64,000 nucleotides of DNA from Firmicutes bacterium CAG:95 (GTDB taxonomy: Bacteria; Bacillota; Clostridia; Lachnospirales; Lachnospiraceae): the NCBI GenBank assembly GCA_000438155.1, contig FR902940.1, forward strand, positions 17,974 to 81,973. Reading direction: 5' to 3'. The notes below the pieces were generated by a model that ran no database searches, was not told the origin of the DNA, and saw only the letters and a program-made list of their open reading frames with translations. Position numbers and translations under genes: made by a program. Shown here piece after piece: positions 8,443-17,429 of the stretch; the first letter of the stretch is position 1; each line of letters opens with the position of its first letter.

Positions 8443-9489
8443 TTAGTCAACTCCAAGTTTTGCTTTCATAATATTTAGCTGTTCCATTTGTCCCATATCC
8501 AGCCAATCATTTTCACTAATGGGATAAACTCCTATATGTACTCCATTATTAATACATTTCTGGATAACATCTGTAATATGGATAAATTCAGCATCTCCTA
8601 TATAGTCAAGAAATTCCGGCTCAATAACATATAATCCCGTATTCGTAAGAAATTCCATTTGCGGTTTTTCTTCCAATTTTGCTACCGTTCCATCTGCTTT
8701 CGTTGTAACTACTCCATATGGAATAGCTTCCCGTTTTAAAGCGCATACCATTGTTAATACATTTTTATTCTTTATATGATAACGATATATATCAACATAA
8801 TTTTCATTAATCAAAATATCACAATTAGACATAAAGAAGGTTGTATTGATTTTCCCTTTAATTAATCTAAGCCCACCAGCAGTTCCCTGGAATACCTCTT
8901 CCTCCACAAATGATATTTTATTATGAAATTCTTCATCTCCAAAAAAGGCCTTTATTAACTCCTTTTTATAATTAACTATCATTGTAAACTCTTTACAACC
9001 AAACTGTTCGAAATGATCCATTATATGTTCAGTTATCGTTTTTTCTCCAATTGGGATCAAAGGTTTCGGCAGAATCTGTGTATAGGGAGTTAATCGTGTT
9101 CCTTTTCCACCTGCCATGATTACAACCGGAATGTTAATTTCATTTAGCTGATAATACTTATTTCCCTGAAGAAATTCGATTGCTACTATTCTCTTTTGCC
9201 CATCTACAATCGGAATCGATGTAAGCATCTGACTATTCATATAATCATTTGGAGAAATGTTACTTTCTTTCTCCAAATATCTTACATCCTTATACATTAC
9301 CTGGTCAATTGTCCCCTGAATAGACTGCTTTTTTAAAATATATCTTCTAATGTCACCATCCGTTACAGCACCCAGCAGTACATTGTCTTTACTGACTACA
9401 TATAATATTTTCTCATCCAACTTATCAAGGCTTGACATTGCATCGATTATTGGTGTTTCTGGTCCAATTAAAAACTGAGCTAATTGCAT
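8443..9489 (-). CDS. CBS-domain sugar-1-phosphate nucleotidyltransferase (PtmE-like)
   Basis: 348 residues: a CBS pair over about residues 1-115, then a nucleotidyltransferase starting VVIMAGGKGTRLTPYTQILP with KPLIPIGEKTI, and the metal-binding NCDIL further on. This order is that of Campylobacter PtmE, which makes GDP-glucosamine for the GDP-linked legionaminic route. I choose ATG 9489, five bases after AGAGG; a GTG six bases upstream is the alternative. It follows LegB by 11 nt. Activity on GTP and glucosamine-1-phosphate is inferred from the family and context. Confidence 0.85.
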   Translation of the reverse strand: MQLAQFLIGPETPIIDAMSSLDKLDEKILYVVSKDNVLLGAVTDGDIRRYILKKQSIQGTIDQVMYKDVRYLEKESNISPNDYMNSQMLTSIPIVDGQKRIVAIEFLQGNKYYQLNEINIPVVIMAGGKGTRLTPYTQILPKPLIPIGEKTITEHIMDHFEQFGCKEFTMIVNYKKELIKAFFGDEEFHNKISFVEEEVFQGTAGGLRLIKGKINTTFFMSNCDILINENYVDIYRYHIKNKNVLTMVCALKREAIPYGVVTTKADGTVAKLEEKPQMEFLTNTGLYVIEPEFLDYIGDAEFIHITDVIQKCINNGVHIGVYPISENDWLDMGQMEQLNIMKAKLGVD

Positions 9490-9500
9490 ATTCACCTCTG

Positions 9501-10481
9501 CTATATATTATATATATCTATCTTATATTTATCCAAATTCTGTTCAAACCATTTAATAGTCTCTTGAATACCATCCTCAAAGCTATATTTTTGTTTCCAT
9601 TCCGTTAACTCTTTAAGTTTCTGATTAGAACCCAACAAGCGGTTAACTTCACTGTTTTCCGGTCTCAAGCGTTCTTCTTCACAAATAATTTCTGCTTTAG
9701 GATTCAGTTGTGCAATAATCACCTTTGCCATATCGCCTATAGATATCTCTTTTCCGGTAGCAATATTAATTTCCTTACCAATTGTTCTGTCTGATTCAGC
9801 TATTGCAATATATGCGGATACTGTATCCTTAACATAATTAAAGTCTCTGGTTGGACTAAGTAACCCTAATTTAATCTGCTGTCTGCCTCCAAGCAACTGC
9901 GTTATAATTGTCGGTATTACCGCTCTTGCTGATTGTCGCGGTCCAAATGTATTAAAGGGTCGTACTATTGATACCGGTAAGTCAAAACTACGATAAAAAC
10001 TTTCCGCCAAGCGATCCGCTCCGATTTTCGTTGCTGAATAAGGAGATTGACCCTGGAATGGATGGTTTTCGTCTATTGGAACATATTTAGCTGTACCATA
10101 CACCTCCGAAGTTGATGTTATTAGTACCCTCTCCACATTCAACTCCTTAGCTGCCTGTAAAACATTCAGTGTACCCTTTATATTTGTGTCTACATATGCA
10201 TCAGGAGAATGATAACTAAATGGAATTGCTATTAATGCAGCTAAGTGGAATACCATATCAACGCCCTCAATAGCCTTCTTAACCCCATAAGGGTCACGAA
10301 TATCACCACAAACAACCTCTATCTGAGATAAAATTTCCGGTGCTAATGTATCTAACCATCCCCATGTATTAAATGAATTATAATAAGAAAATGCCCTGAC
10401 ACTATACCCTTTTCTTACCAGTTCTTCAACCATATGACTCCCTATAAAACCATCTGCTCCCGTTACTAATACCTTTTTCAT
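9501..10481 (-). CDS. legB: LegB-like NAD-dependent nucleotide-sugar 4,6-dehydratase
   Basis: A 326-residue extended SDR. It has the NAD motif GADGFIGSH near the N-terminus, TSTSEVYGT, and the catalytic YSATK. The segment YYNSFNTWGWLD after the first Rossmann strands is typical of LegB proteins, which convert the nucleotide-linked GlcNAc to the 4-keto-6-deoxy sugar in the first committed step of legionaminic acid synthesis. ATGA overlap couples it to LegF upstream. It lies between LegF and PtmE as in known nonulosonate clusters. Confidence 0.88.
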   Translation of the reverse strand: MKKVLVTGADGFIGSHMVEELVRKGYSVRAFSYYNSFNTWGWLDTLAPEILSQIEVVCGDIRDPYGVKKAIEGVDMVFHLAALIAIPFSYHSPDAYVDTNIKGTLNVLQAAKELNVERVLITSTSEVYGTAKYVPIDENHPFQGQSPYSATKIGADRLAESFYRSFDLPVSIVRPFNTFGPRQSARAVIPTIITQLLGGRQQIKLGLLSPTRDFNYVKDTVSAYIAIAESDRTIGKEINIATGKEISIGDMAKVIIAQLNPKAEIICEEERLRPENSEVNRLLGSNQKLKELTEWKQKYSFEDGIQETIKWFEQNLDKYKIDIYNI

Positions 10482-11176
10482 GCCTTTTTCCCTTTCAAAA
10501 ACTCTGCATATTCAAAATCATTCTCATCATCAATATCTACTGAATTGTATTTATCCATTACATAAGCATAACATTTTTTATCATATAAATCCATAATATC
10601 TGATAAACTAGCTACTCTCACTAAATAAATTGCTCCATTAACCCGATAATACGTCGGCATCTGCTGCCTTGGAATTTCCCGATACTTTTTGTCTACAAAT
10701 CCTTTCATATTATAATCTTCTGGCAAAGTATCCGTCCAAAGTGGTGAATGTTCTACCGCACAAACACTAATAACCGCATTTGCATCCTTTTGAAGAAACG
10801 TATTATAGGCTCCGATAATATCTTCTGCCGTGCGTAATGGAGTCGTCGGCTGTAATAATGCGATTGCCTCATACTCCTCTCCACGTTTTTGATACTCATT
10901 AATGACATACCTTACAACATCCCATGAAGATGCATGATCTGTTGCATACTGCTCATCACGCAAAAAGGGGACATCTGCGCCAAATTCCCGTGCAATCTGT
11001 GCATACTGTTCCGAATCCGTTGATACATGAACCTTACCAAAAATATTACTTTTCTTTGCTGCCTCAATCGAATATGCAATAAGTGGCTTGCCACACAATT
11101 GCTTTATGTTCTTATCCTTTAACCCTTTTGAGCCACTTCTTGCTGGAATAATTGCTAAAATGTTGCCTTTTTCCAT
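10478..11176 (-). CDS. legF: CMP-nonulosonate synthetase (LegF/NeuA family)
   Basis: 232 residues with IPARSGSKGLKDKNI at the N-terminus, LQPTTPLR in the middle and IDDENDF near the end, the three signatures of CMP-sialic acid-type cytidylyltransferases. It would activate the C9 acid with CTP before transfer to the glycan. Neighbours (LegB downstream, LegG upstream) favour CMP-legionaminate over CMP-Neu5Ac. GGAGGT lies 13 nt before the ATG, rather far, but no closer in-frame start exists. Confidence 0.85.
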   Translation of the reverse strand: MEKGNILAIIPARSGSKGLKDKNIKQLCGKPLIAYSIEAAKKSNIFGKVHVSTDSEQYAQIAREFGADVPFLRDEQYATDHASSWDVVRYVINEYQKRGEEYEAIALLQPTTPLRTAEDIIGAYNTFLQKDANAVISVCAVEHSPLWTDTLPEDYNMKGFVDKKYREIPRQQMPTYYRVNGAIYLVRVASLSDIMDLYDKKCYAYVMDKYNSVDIDDENDFEYAEFLKGKKA

Positions 11177-11184
11177 GATGCATT

Positions 11185-12369
11185 TTATACCTCCAAGTCT
11201 GCCAAATCGTAAAAATGTTTCTTCAAATCAATATTTTTTTTATTTAAATTCTCTGTCAAAATCTTTACAATTGCATCTGATGTACCCTTTTTCTCATATG
11301 GATTTTTTTCATTACAAATTTCATTGCGAAATGTCTGAGACAGTGCTTTCTGAATAGCATCAGTAATCTCTTTTTCTGCAACTCCACAACTAATAACTGT
11401 CTTTCCACATACTCTTCCCCTTTGTCTGTCGCCTATATTAACCGTAGGGACGTGAAATGTGGGCACTTCGGATAGGCCACTTGAAGAATTGCCAATTACT
11501 ACATCCGCTAAAGATACTGCACTCAGATATCTTAGCTGTCCCAGGGACGTATATGCCTTACTCTTTTGAGGATGCTCGTTTACGTAGTCATCAATCATAT
11601 GGTTGATGACCCTGCCGCCTGCATCTGCGTTTGCCTTTGTAAAAATAACTTTCAAATCTTCAAAATAATCTAATGCATTTAAGATATTTTGAAATTGTTC
11701 CCGTGCCGTATCATCTTCCAATGTAACCGGATGAAAGGTTACAACTGCCATTTTTTCTAAATCCCTGTTCCAATAAAACGCAATCTGCTCTTGCAAATCA
11801 TGCATGGATAATTTTTTTACATCGCATGCATTTTCTACAGACATCGCTCCCACCCAAAAGACTCGCTCAGGTGATTCACCCATTTGAATAACCCTTCTTC
11901 GATGTTCCCTGGTTGCTGTAAAATGAAAATAACTCATTTTCGTAATAGCATGGCGAACAACATCGTCAACTGCTCCTTCTGTAATATCTCCACCGTATAA
12001 ATGTGCTATTGGAATTCTGGCATTCATCGCTGTTGTTGCAACTGCCAGAATCTCATACCGATCACCCAAAACTATTAAAAGATCCGGTTTTCTTTCTGAA
12101 AAATAATCAGCAAAACTAATCATTGCAAGTCCCATACTTTTTGATATTGCAGATGATGTATCTGCGCTCAAAAGAATCTCTATCTTACGATCCAGCCGAA
12201 TCCCATCCTGTTCAATTTCCTGGCATGTCATGCCAAATTCAGGTGATAAATGCATTCCTGTTGCAACAACCCTTACTTCCAAATTATTCTGAGCCTGCAG
12301 TTTTAAAATTATTGGTTTAAGCAGACCGTATTCGGCCCTGGTTGCTGTTACAATACATACTCTTTTCAT
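11185..12369 (-). CDS. legG: Hydrolysing nucleotide-GlcNAc 2-epimerase (LegG/NeuC family)
   Basis: A 394-residue GT-B-fold protein of the hydrolysing UDP-GlcNAc 2-epimerase type. It contains TATRAEYGLLKPI at the start, VLGDRYEIL, AHLYGGDITEGAVDD and the C-terminal GNSSSGLSEVPTF. The reaction inverts C2 and releases the nucleotide, giving the 6-deoxy-mannosamine-type substrate of LegI. Whether it takes GDP- or UDP-linked sugar cannot be read, but the PtmE-like gene argues for GDP. Its partner synthase LegI is not adjacent: eight unrelated genes (12374-19769) stand between them. Confidence 0.87.
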   Translation of the reverse strand: MKRVCIVTATRAEYGLLKPIILKLQAQNNLEVRVVATGMHLSPEFGMTCQEIEQDGIRLDRKIEILLSADTSSAISKSMGLAMISFADYFSERKPDLLIVLGDRYEILAVATTAMNARIPIAHLYGGDITEGAVDDVVRHAITKMSYFHFTATREHRRRVIQMGESPERVFWVGAMSVENACDVKKLSMHDLQEQIAFYWNRDLEKMAVVTFHPVTLEDDTAREQFQNILNALDYFEDLKVIFTKANADAGGRVINHMIDDYVNEHPQKSKAYTSLGQLRYLSAVSLADVVIGNSSSGLSEVPTFHVPTVNIGDRQRGRVCGKTVISCGVAEKEITDAIQKALSQTFRNEICNEKNPYEKKGTSDAIVKILTENLNKKNIDLKKHFYDLADLEV

Positions 12370-12373
12370 AAAT

Positions 12374-13171
12374 TTAATTATCCAATCCTTTAAACGATAA
12401 TACTCTTTTATGGTACGTTGCTATTTTATCATATCCTAAATCTTTCAGCATATGATACCCTGTTTCCAAGCCTGAAAATGCGCTATAAACAGAATGTCCA
12501 TCGGAACCTATGGTAATTATCCTGCCGCCGCAGTCCTTATACCATTGCAACACCAATGCGTTAGGCAATGTTTCTTCCAGGACCGTTCGCAGACCACTTG
12601 TATTTATTTCTATGCCCTTTTCCCGTTGCACAATAATTTCAAACAGTTCCATATATTCCTTCCTGAATATTTCTATCGGAAATTGTTCGCGTAATTCCTG
12701 CGGAATATATCGAAAAGGCAACGTAACATGTCCCATTACATCATAGTCACAATTAGATGCCACGTCTTTCAAATCTTCCAAATACTGATTCAAAAATTCC
12801 TTACAGTTTTCCGCAGTAAAACCAAATTTCGAAGGATTACCCTTTTCAGAAACCGTATGTACGGATGCAATCACCAAATCTAAAGGATGCTGTTGCAGCA
12901 ATTCCTTAACGTAATTAATATTTTTGTGCGGTTGTCCAATTTCTGCACCACTCAAAATTTCTATTTTGGGAAACAAATTCCTACATTGTTCTATTTCTAT
13001 TTCTCTTTCATAAAAATCAGGAACCTGGTTTTCATTTTCCAATCCAAGCTCAACATGATCTGTAAAACATATCTGTTGAATTCCCTCATGAACTGCTTTA
13101 TCACAAAGTTCTTTTAGTTCCTGTCGGGAATCAAAAGAAAATTTTGTGTGAAGATGATAATCCTCGATCAT
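12374..13171 (-). CDS. PHP-domain phosphatase (histidinol-phosphatase-like)
   Basis: 265 residues of the PHP superfamily: DYHLHTKFSFDSRQE supplies the first metal-binding His pair, FTDHVE the third position, and GSDGHS the late His. The layout is that of HisK-type histidinol-phosphate phosphatases. There are no other histidine genes here, so a phosphatase acting on a sugar- or cyclitol-phosphate of the local module is more likely. The start overlaps the end of the VOC gene (ATATGA), with that gene's final GGAGG serving as the ribosome site. Confidence 0.8.
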   Translation of the reverse strand: MIEDYHLHTKFSFDSRQELKELCDKAVHEGIQQICFTDHVELGLENENQVPDFYEREIEIEQCRNLFPKIEILSGAEIGQPHKNINYVKELLQQHPLDLVIASVHTVSEKGNPSKFGFTAENCKEFLNQYLEDLKDVASNCDYDVMGHVTLPFRYIPQELREQFPIEIFRKEYMELFEIIVQREKGIEINTSGLRTVLEETLPNALVLQWYKDCGGRIITIGSDGHSVYSAFSGLETGYHMLKDLGYDKIATYHKRVLSFKGLDN

Positions 13172-13602
13172 ATTTCCTCCATGAATTCCAAATTATTTCC
13201 ATCATTATCCATGCAATAGCATACTCTTTTTCCCTTATTTGGTCCTGCCGGTGCATGACATAATTCTCCACGGAAAGAAACATGATTTTTTTTCATTCTC
13301 TCCATCCACTCGTCATAATCTCTAATATTAAAGCAGACATGAGCACTACCAATATTGTTTGTATGTGTATCAAGTCGTTCGCCGCCTGCCTGAACATATT
13401 GAATCAATTCAATAGAGCAATTTGCCGCTTTCATATAAGCGATATTCATTTTTGCCTTTGGAACCCCCGTCACTGCTGCCGAAAATGCTTCGTCACGTTC
13501 GGCAAGACTTATCAACTCAAGTCCTAATACATTTTTATAAAATTCTATAGATTCCTCCAAATTACTCACGGTAAAACTAACATGATTAACTGTTGATATC
13601 AT
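13168..13602 (-). CDS. VOC (glyoxalase/epimerase) superfamily protein
   Basis: 144 residues with two beta-alpha-beta-beta-beta repeats. The four usual metal positions are visible: His in NHVSFTVSNLEES, Glu in CSIELIQY, His in GSAHVCFNI and Glu in NNLEFMEE, so it is probably an active metalloenzyme. The family includes glyoxalases, methylmalonyl-CoA epimerase and the 2-epi-5-epi-valiolone epimerases of C7-cyclitol pathways. Lying directly after a cyclase-like gene, an epimerase role on the cyclised product is tempting but unproven. AAAGGTGG 8 nt upstream selects ATG 13602 over an upstream GTG. Confidence 0.8.
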   Translation of the reverse strand: MISTVNHVSFTVSNLEESIEFYKNVLGLELISLAERDEAFSAAVTGVPKAKMNIAYMKAANCSIELIQYVQAGGERLDTHTNNIGSAHVCFNIRDYDEWMERMKKNHVSFRGELCHAPAGPNKGKRVCYCMDNDGNNLEFMEEI

Positions 13603-13618
13603 AAGTCCAACCACCTTT

Positions 13619-14775
13619 CTATAATATTTCCTGGTCTACATATTCAATATAATCCTGTCTTTTATATGGGTACTCCTCCATAAATTGTTTTAGGAGACTC
13701 TTTACATCATCATATTCTGCCTCATAAAATGGTGTCTCTCCACGGTAGGGTTTCCCCACTCCATGAATCATAACAAGGTGCAGCTTTCCGGCACTCGATT
13801 TCTTATCTTTGTGCATCAATTCCACAAGTTTCGCAACATCCAGTTCCTCAGAGATAAATACATTCAAATGTGCCTTCTGCATTAATGCAAATATCTTTTC
13901 AAACTCACTTTGTTCCATAAGATGCTTCTGAACCGCAAATTTCATTGCCATAACCGTTCCTATTAAAATTGCATCTCCATGAAGAATCTTATAGTCAAAA
14001 TACTTTTCAAGTGCATGCCCAAATGTATGTCCCAAATTGCTTGCCAGGGGATCAACCTTTCGAATCTGTATTCTTGCATTTATCGTACTCTCGACTATTT
14101 TTTGCATCAACCCGATATCATAATCTGTATTTTGATATTGAACAATTGTTTCTAAGAGTTTACCATCTGTAAGCAGGCTGTATTTAAATGCTTCCGATAA
14201 ACCCTGACGCATAATTCTCTTGGTTGTTGTACGAAGAATCTCTATGTTATTATAGACAACTTCCGGGTAATAGAATGTTCCCAATAAATTCTTTGTATTA
14301 TAAGAATTCAAACATGTCTTTCCGGCCGTTGATGCATCTGTTTGTCCAATTAATGTTGTCGCTATAATAAAAAATGGTAACCCCCTCATGTAAGTTGATA
14401 CTGTAAAGGAAACCAGATCAATTATAATTCCTCCGCCTACCGCAACTACTTCATCATATCTTCCTGCCGAATCGCAACTACTGCATCATATCTTCCTGCC
14501 GAATTTCCCTCAAAAAACTGTACCAGTTCCGGATAAAATGCAATACTCTTGGAACGCTCCTCAGGTACTACATCAAAACTGAATACTTTTTTACTTTGCA
14601 AGTTCATCTTTTTAATAATTTTATCCCTATACAAATCAGAAACATTCTTATCAAATACAAAAAATATTCTCTCATACGGTTCAAGATTCATTTCTGCCAA
14701 ACGCGAAAAGTCTGCAGACTCATCAATAATAAATTTTGTACTATATTCATGCCGATAGGTTGCCGTTATATCCAT
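13619..14775 (-). pseudogene. Dehydroquinate-synthase-like sugar-phosphate cyclase, frameshifted by a 32-bp tandem duplication
   Basis: The N-terminal piece (from ATG 14775, AGGGAG upstream) breaks at 14446; the rest continues in another frame to 13619. Removing one copy of the 32-bp repeat at 14441-14504 restores a 374-residue protein across DEVVAVGGGIIIDLVSF, the NAD-binding glycine motif. Family residues are otherwise kept: DASTAGKT, the metal-ligand Glu in RQGLSEAFKYS, His in NLGHTFGHALE, His in LHGDAILIG, and KDKKSSAGKL. It resembles AroB more than the best-known EEVS or DOI synthases, but its position in a sugar module argues for a special substrate. As sequenced it should be inactive. 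Confidence 0.88.
14441..14504. repeat. 32-bp tandem direct repeat inside the cyclase gene
   Basis: Two adjacent 32-base units, 14441-14472 and 14473-14504, match at 31 of 32 positions (T versus G at unit position 11). Thirty-two is not a multiple of three, so the second copy shifts the reading frame. Deleting one unit restores the conserved protein. The single mismatch shows the duplication is not a trivial base-call slip. Confidence 0.95.
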
Positions 14776-14789
14776 TTTTGTCATCTCCC

Positions 14790-15533
14790 TTACTTTTCTT
14801 TCCATGCGTTTCCTGCATTTTGGACAATATATTTTCCACCGGATGCATCTAAGTTTATGCCCGTTATATATTCTGAATCCTCTGAAGCCAGAAAGCCTAC
14901 TACTTTGACCATTTCATCTACTTTGCCAAAATGATGCAGTGCTATGGCATCCAGCATATTTTCTCCATTATTCTGTATTGCAGGCTTTGTCATTTCTGTT
15001 TCTATAACCCCCGGACTATACCCATTTACGCGAATACCTTTCGGCGCCCATTCAGCTGCCATTGTACGCGTCAGAGATGTCATTGCCGCCTTAGAAGCCG
15101 CATAAATTCCGGAACCTGCTGAGGGAATTGTCGCTGCAAATGATAATGTATTCACAATTACTCCTCTTTTCTTTTGTTGTTCCATCCTTCGCATAATCAT
15201 CTGCGATAGCAGCACTGTAGAAATAACGTTTGTATTAAACACTTCCTGTATCTGACTTCTCGTTACCTGTTCCAGATTTTCATAGCAAATAATTCCGGCA
15301 TTATTAATTAAGATATCTACATCAATATTATTTTCAGCTAATATTTTTTCTATATATTCACACTTCTCAATGTCTGAAACAATTGGAAATACTTTATCCG
15401 TTTTCACAATTTCCGCACTTCTTGATATTGTAACAACATTAGCTCCTTCCATAACAAAATAGTCTGTAAGAGCCTTTCCAATTCCTCTGGAAGCTCCAGT
15501 TATTACAACCGTTTTTGCTTCAAATTTTTTCAT
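14790..15533 (-). CDS. Short-chain dehydrogenase/reductase
   Basis: A 247-residue classical SDR: cofactor motif TGASRGIGKAL, the structural NNAG (LINNAGII), the active-site Ser in NTLSFAATIPSAG and the catalytic YAASK. The ending GINLDASGGKYI is usual for FabG-like members. Intact and in frame. It overlaps the nucleotidyltransferase gene upstream by 14 nt and has AGGAGATG before its start, and the cyclase gene begins 15 nt after it. It would oxidise or reduce an intermediate of the module; which one is unknown. Confidence 0.85.
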   Translation of the reverse strand: MKKFEAKTVVITGASRGIGKALTDYFVMEGANVVTISRSAEIVKTDKVFPIVSDIEKCEYIEKILAENNIDVDILINNAGIICYENLEQVTRSQIQEVFNTNVISTVLLSQMIMRRMEQQKKRGVIVNTLSFAATIPSAGSGIYAASKAAMTSLTRTMAAEWAPKGIRVNGYSPGVIETEMTKPAIQNNGENMLDAIALHHFGKVDEMVKVVGFLASEDSEYITGINLDASGGKYIVQNAGNAWKEK

Positions 15534-16260
15534 TCTGCATCTCCTGTATCTTTAGCAACATCTGCTCAGCACGTACTATGTCACTTTTCTCATCAACATC
15601 CATCCAACAATAGTCTCCTACTGAAACAGGCTGAATTAAGTGCGTCCCAAATAATTGTCGCAACGGGTCATGAAACCCCATCTGCAAATTGTCTTTAATA
15701 ATTGAATGCGTATATTCAAAAAAGCTTCTGCTTAACTCGCGAGAAAAATAATATATTCCTACCGCATATCCCTGTGCATCTACTCTGGACATATGTCGTC
15801 CAAGATCCGTAATCCTATCATTTTGGATTTGCACACGCGGACTGTCGATTTGTACCGGATAATCCTTGACATCAACAGCAATGGCACCATTCTTATGTCC
15901 CTGCATTTGCAAAAGAATACGGTAATCAAATACCATATCTCCATTTATTAAAAGAAAGTCTTCTCCATCAAGACTTTCTTCCGCTTTAAGTAAAGATACC
16001 AAATTATTTGTATTTTCATATTCCTTATTTTCAGCAGGAATGATTTCCATATTGCCTTTACATCTCTCAATTTCTGCTAAAACCGTATTCTTCTGATATC
16101 CGAGAACAGGAACCGCACTAGTGATTCCCGCCTTTTGTACATTTGAAATAACATAGCTTAATAAAGTGTTCCCATTTAATTGAATTAAAGATTTATGTAT
16201 TGGACCAAATGTTTTTTGAATTCTTCTGCCTTTGCCCGCTAATAAAATAACCGCCTTCAT
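15520..16260 (-). CDS. LicC-like nucleotidyltransferase
   Basis: 246 residues of the nucleotidyltransferase fold: VILLAGKGRRIQ binds the triphosphate, HKSLIQLNGNTLL follows, ENTNNLVSLLKA is shared with phosphocholine cytidylyltransferase-type (LicC) enzymes, and LLINGDMVFD holds the metal Asp. Such enzymes activate a phosphorylated alcohol or sugar with CTP or another NTP. In this module it would give the nucleotide-activated building block for a transferase. It starts 2 nt after the glycerate-kinase gene ends. Choline use is not indicated, since no choline kinase or uptake gene is near. Confidence 0.8.
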   Translation of the reverse strand: MKAVILLAGKGRRIQKTFGPIHKSLIQLNGNTLLSYVISNVQKAGITSAVPVLGYQKNTVLAEIERCKGNMEIIPAENKEYENTNNLVSLLKAEESLDGEDFLLINGDMVFDYRILLQMQGHKNGAIAVDVKDYPVQIDSPRVQIQNDRITDLGRHMSRVDAQGYAVGIYYFSRELSRSFFEYTHSIIKDNLQMGFHDPLRQLFGTHLIQPVSVGDYCWMDVDEKSDIVRAEQMLLKIQEMQNEKI

Positions 16261-16262
16261 AG

Positions 16263-17429
16263 TTATTCAAATCCCCTTATAAATAAATCTTTTAATATCC
16301 TGGGTGTCTTTTCCCTATACGTTTTTATCTGCTGTTCATATCCTCCCTCAACAGGGTGTTGATTATAATATGTCTGGCATGTAAAAAGCTTAGATATTCC
16401 CATATTCTTCAACACAATACTTTGTGAATCATTTATTATTCCTTCTTTAAGACTATCTGCAATCTCTTTTGAAACCTGACCACAAACAAACCAAAGCGGT
16501 ACTCTGTTTTTCTTTGCAATATCCATAACTACCGACGGTGCTTTTCCACATGCTGTATTATCAAGTCGCCCCTCACCTGTAATTACCAGATCAGAACTTT
16601 GTACTGCATCCTCTAATCGAAGTTTTTGAGCAAAATAATCACTGCCCAGACAATAGGAAACATTGCGAAAACATTGTTCTATTCCAAACAATATTCCGCC
16701 TGCTGCGCCTGAAAAATCCTGGTTTTCTAAAACTCCGGTAACATTAATAATATTCCTAATTCCTTTGTTACAAGTTTTCAGTATTTCTCTTCTTTCAACA
16801 TTAAAAGTTTTTCCTATTTTTAGATTTGTAATTCCTTCCATCTCATATGCTTTTGCATTTCCATCTACGATTACCGAAAGTGTAACTGCATTATTCTGCG
16901 GTTCATATTCTATCCGCTTAATATTTTTTAAATCCTTCCCCCTGATTGGTGCCGGCATAATTTCATTTGAATATGAAAAAAATCAGGCTCCCAATGCCTG
17001 GGCCATACCCATACCGGCACATACAGTTGAAGTTCCACCTAAATATAACTGTATCTTCGTGTATCCTTCCTGGATAACCTCATTGATTATCTGACCAATT
17101 CCATAATCCGTAAGTAATAATGGGTTCTTATAAGCCTCCTCATGGGGATATAGGCGAACAACTTCCGATGAAATCACATGCGCCTCTGAACCGTTTACCA
17201 GATATCTTACCTGCATTTGCTTTCCATAGGCATTTAAAACGCCTTCAAGTACCCTTTCTTCATAATGAAAGGAGTCCCTAAGCACTTCATAGGCATATTC
17301 CCCACCATCACACATTGGAAGTTTGACAAGCTTTGCCTGGATACCTGAAAGAGCCCCCGCAATAATGTCACATGCCTCAACAGGATTATATACATCTTTA
17401 AACGAATCTGACGCAATTAATATATTCAT
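16263..17429 (-). pseudogene. Glycerate kinase with an in-frame TGA (nonsense mutation)
   Basis: From ATG 17429 (overlapping the GAPDH stop as ATGA) the frame encodes a GarK/GlxK-type glycerate kinase: ILIASDSFKD at the start, LPMCDGGEYA, and LGGTSTVCAGMGMAQALG. TGA at 16983-16985 then stops it, but the same frame continues without shift through FFSYSNEI, FSGAAGGILFG and LVITGEGRLD to 16263. Total length (388 positions) is normal for the family. An Arg CGA to TGA change would explain it. A second start at 16958 could in principle make the C-terminal half, but it has no clear ribosome site. The kinase would phosphorylate glycerate or a related hydroxy acid. Confidence 0.85.

Noticed and set aside
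12374..13171. Histidine-biosynthesis histidinol-phosphatase
   Set aside because: The family match is good, but no other his gene is present and the gene is coupled to the VOC/cyclase module.
13619..14775. Housekeeping aroB of the shikimate pathway
   Set aside because: No shikimate genes are near, the gene is embedded in a sugar module, and the frame is broken; not strictly excluded, since the sequence is closer to AroB than to the best-known cyclitol synthases.
16983..16985. Selenocysteine or programmed readthrough at the TGA in glycerate kinase
   Set aside because: No SECIS-like hairpin was evident just downstream and this kinase family has no catalytic Cys at that place; a simple nonsense mutation is the plainer reading.
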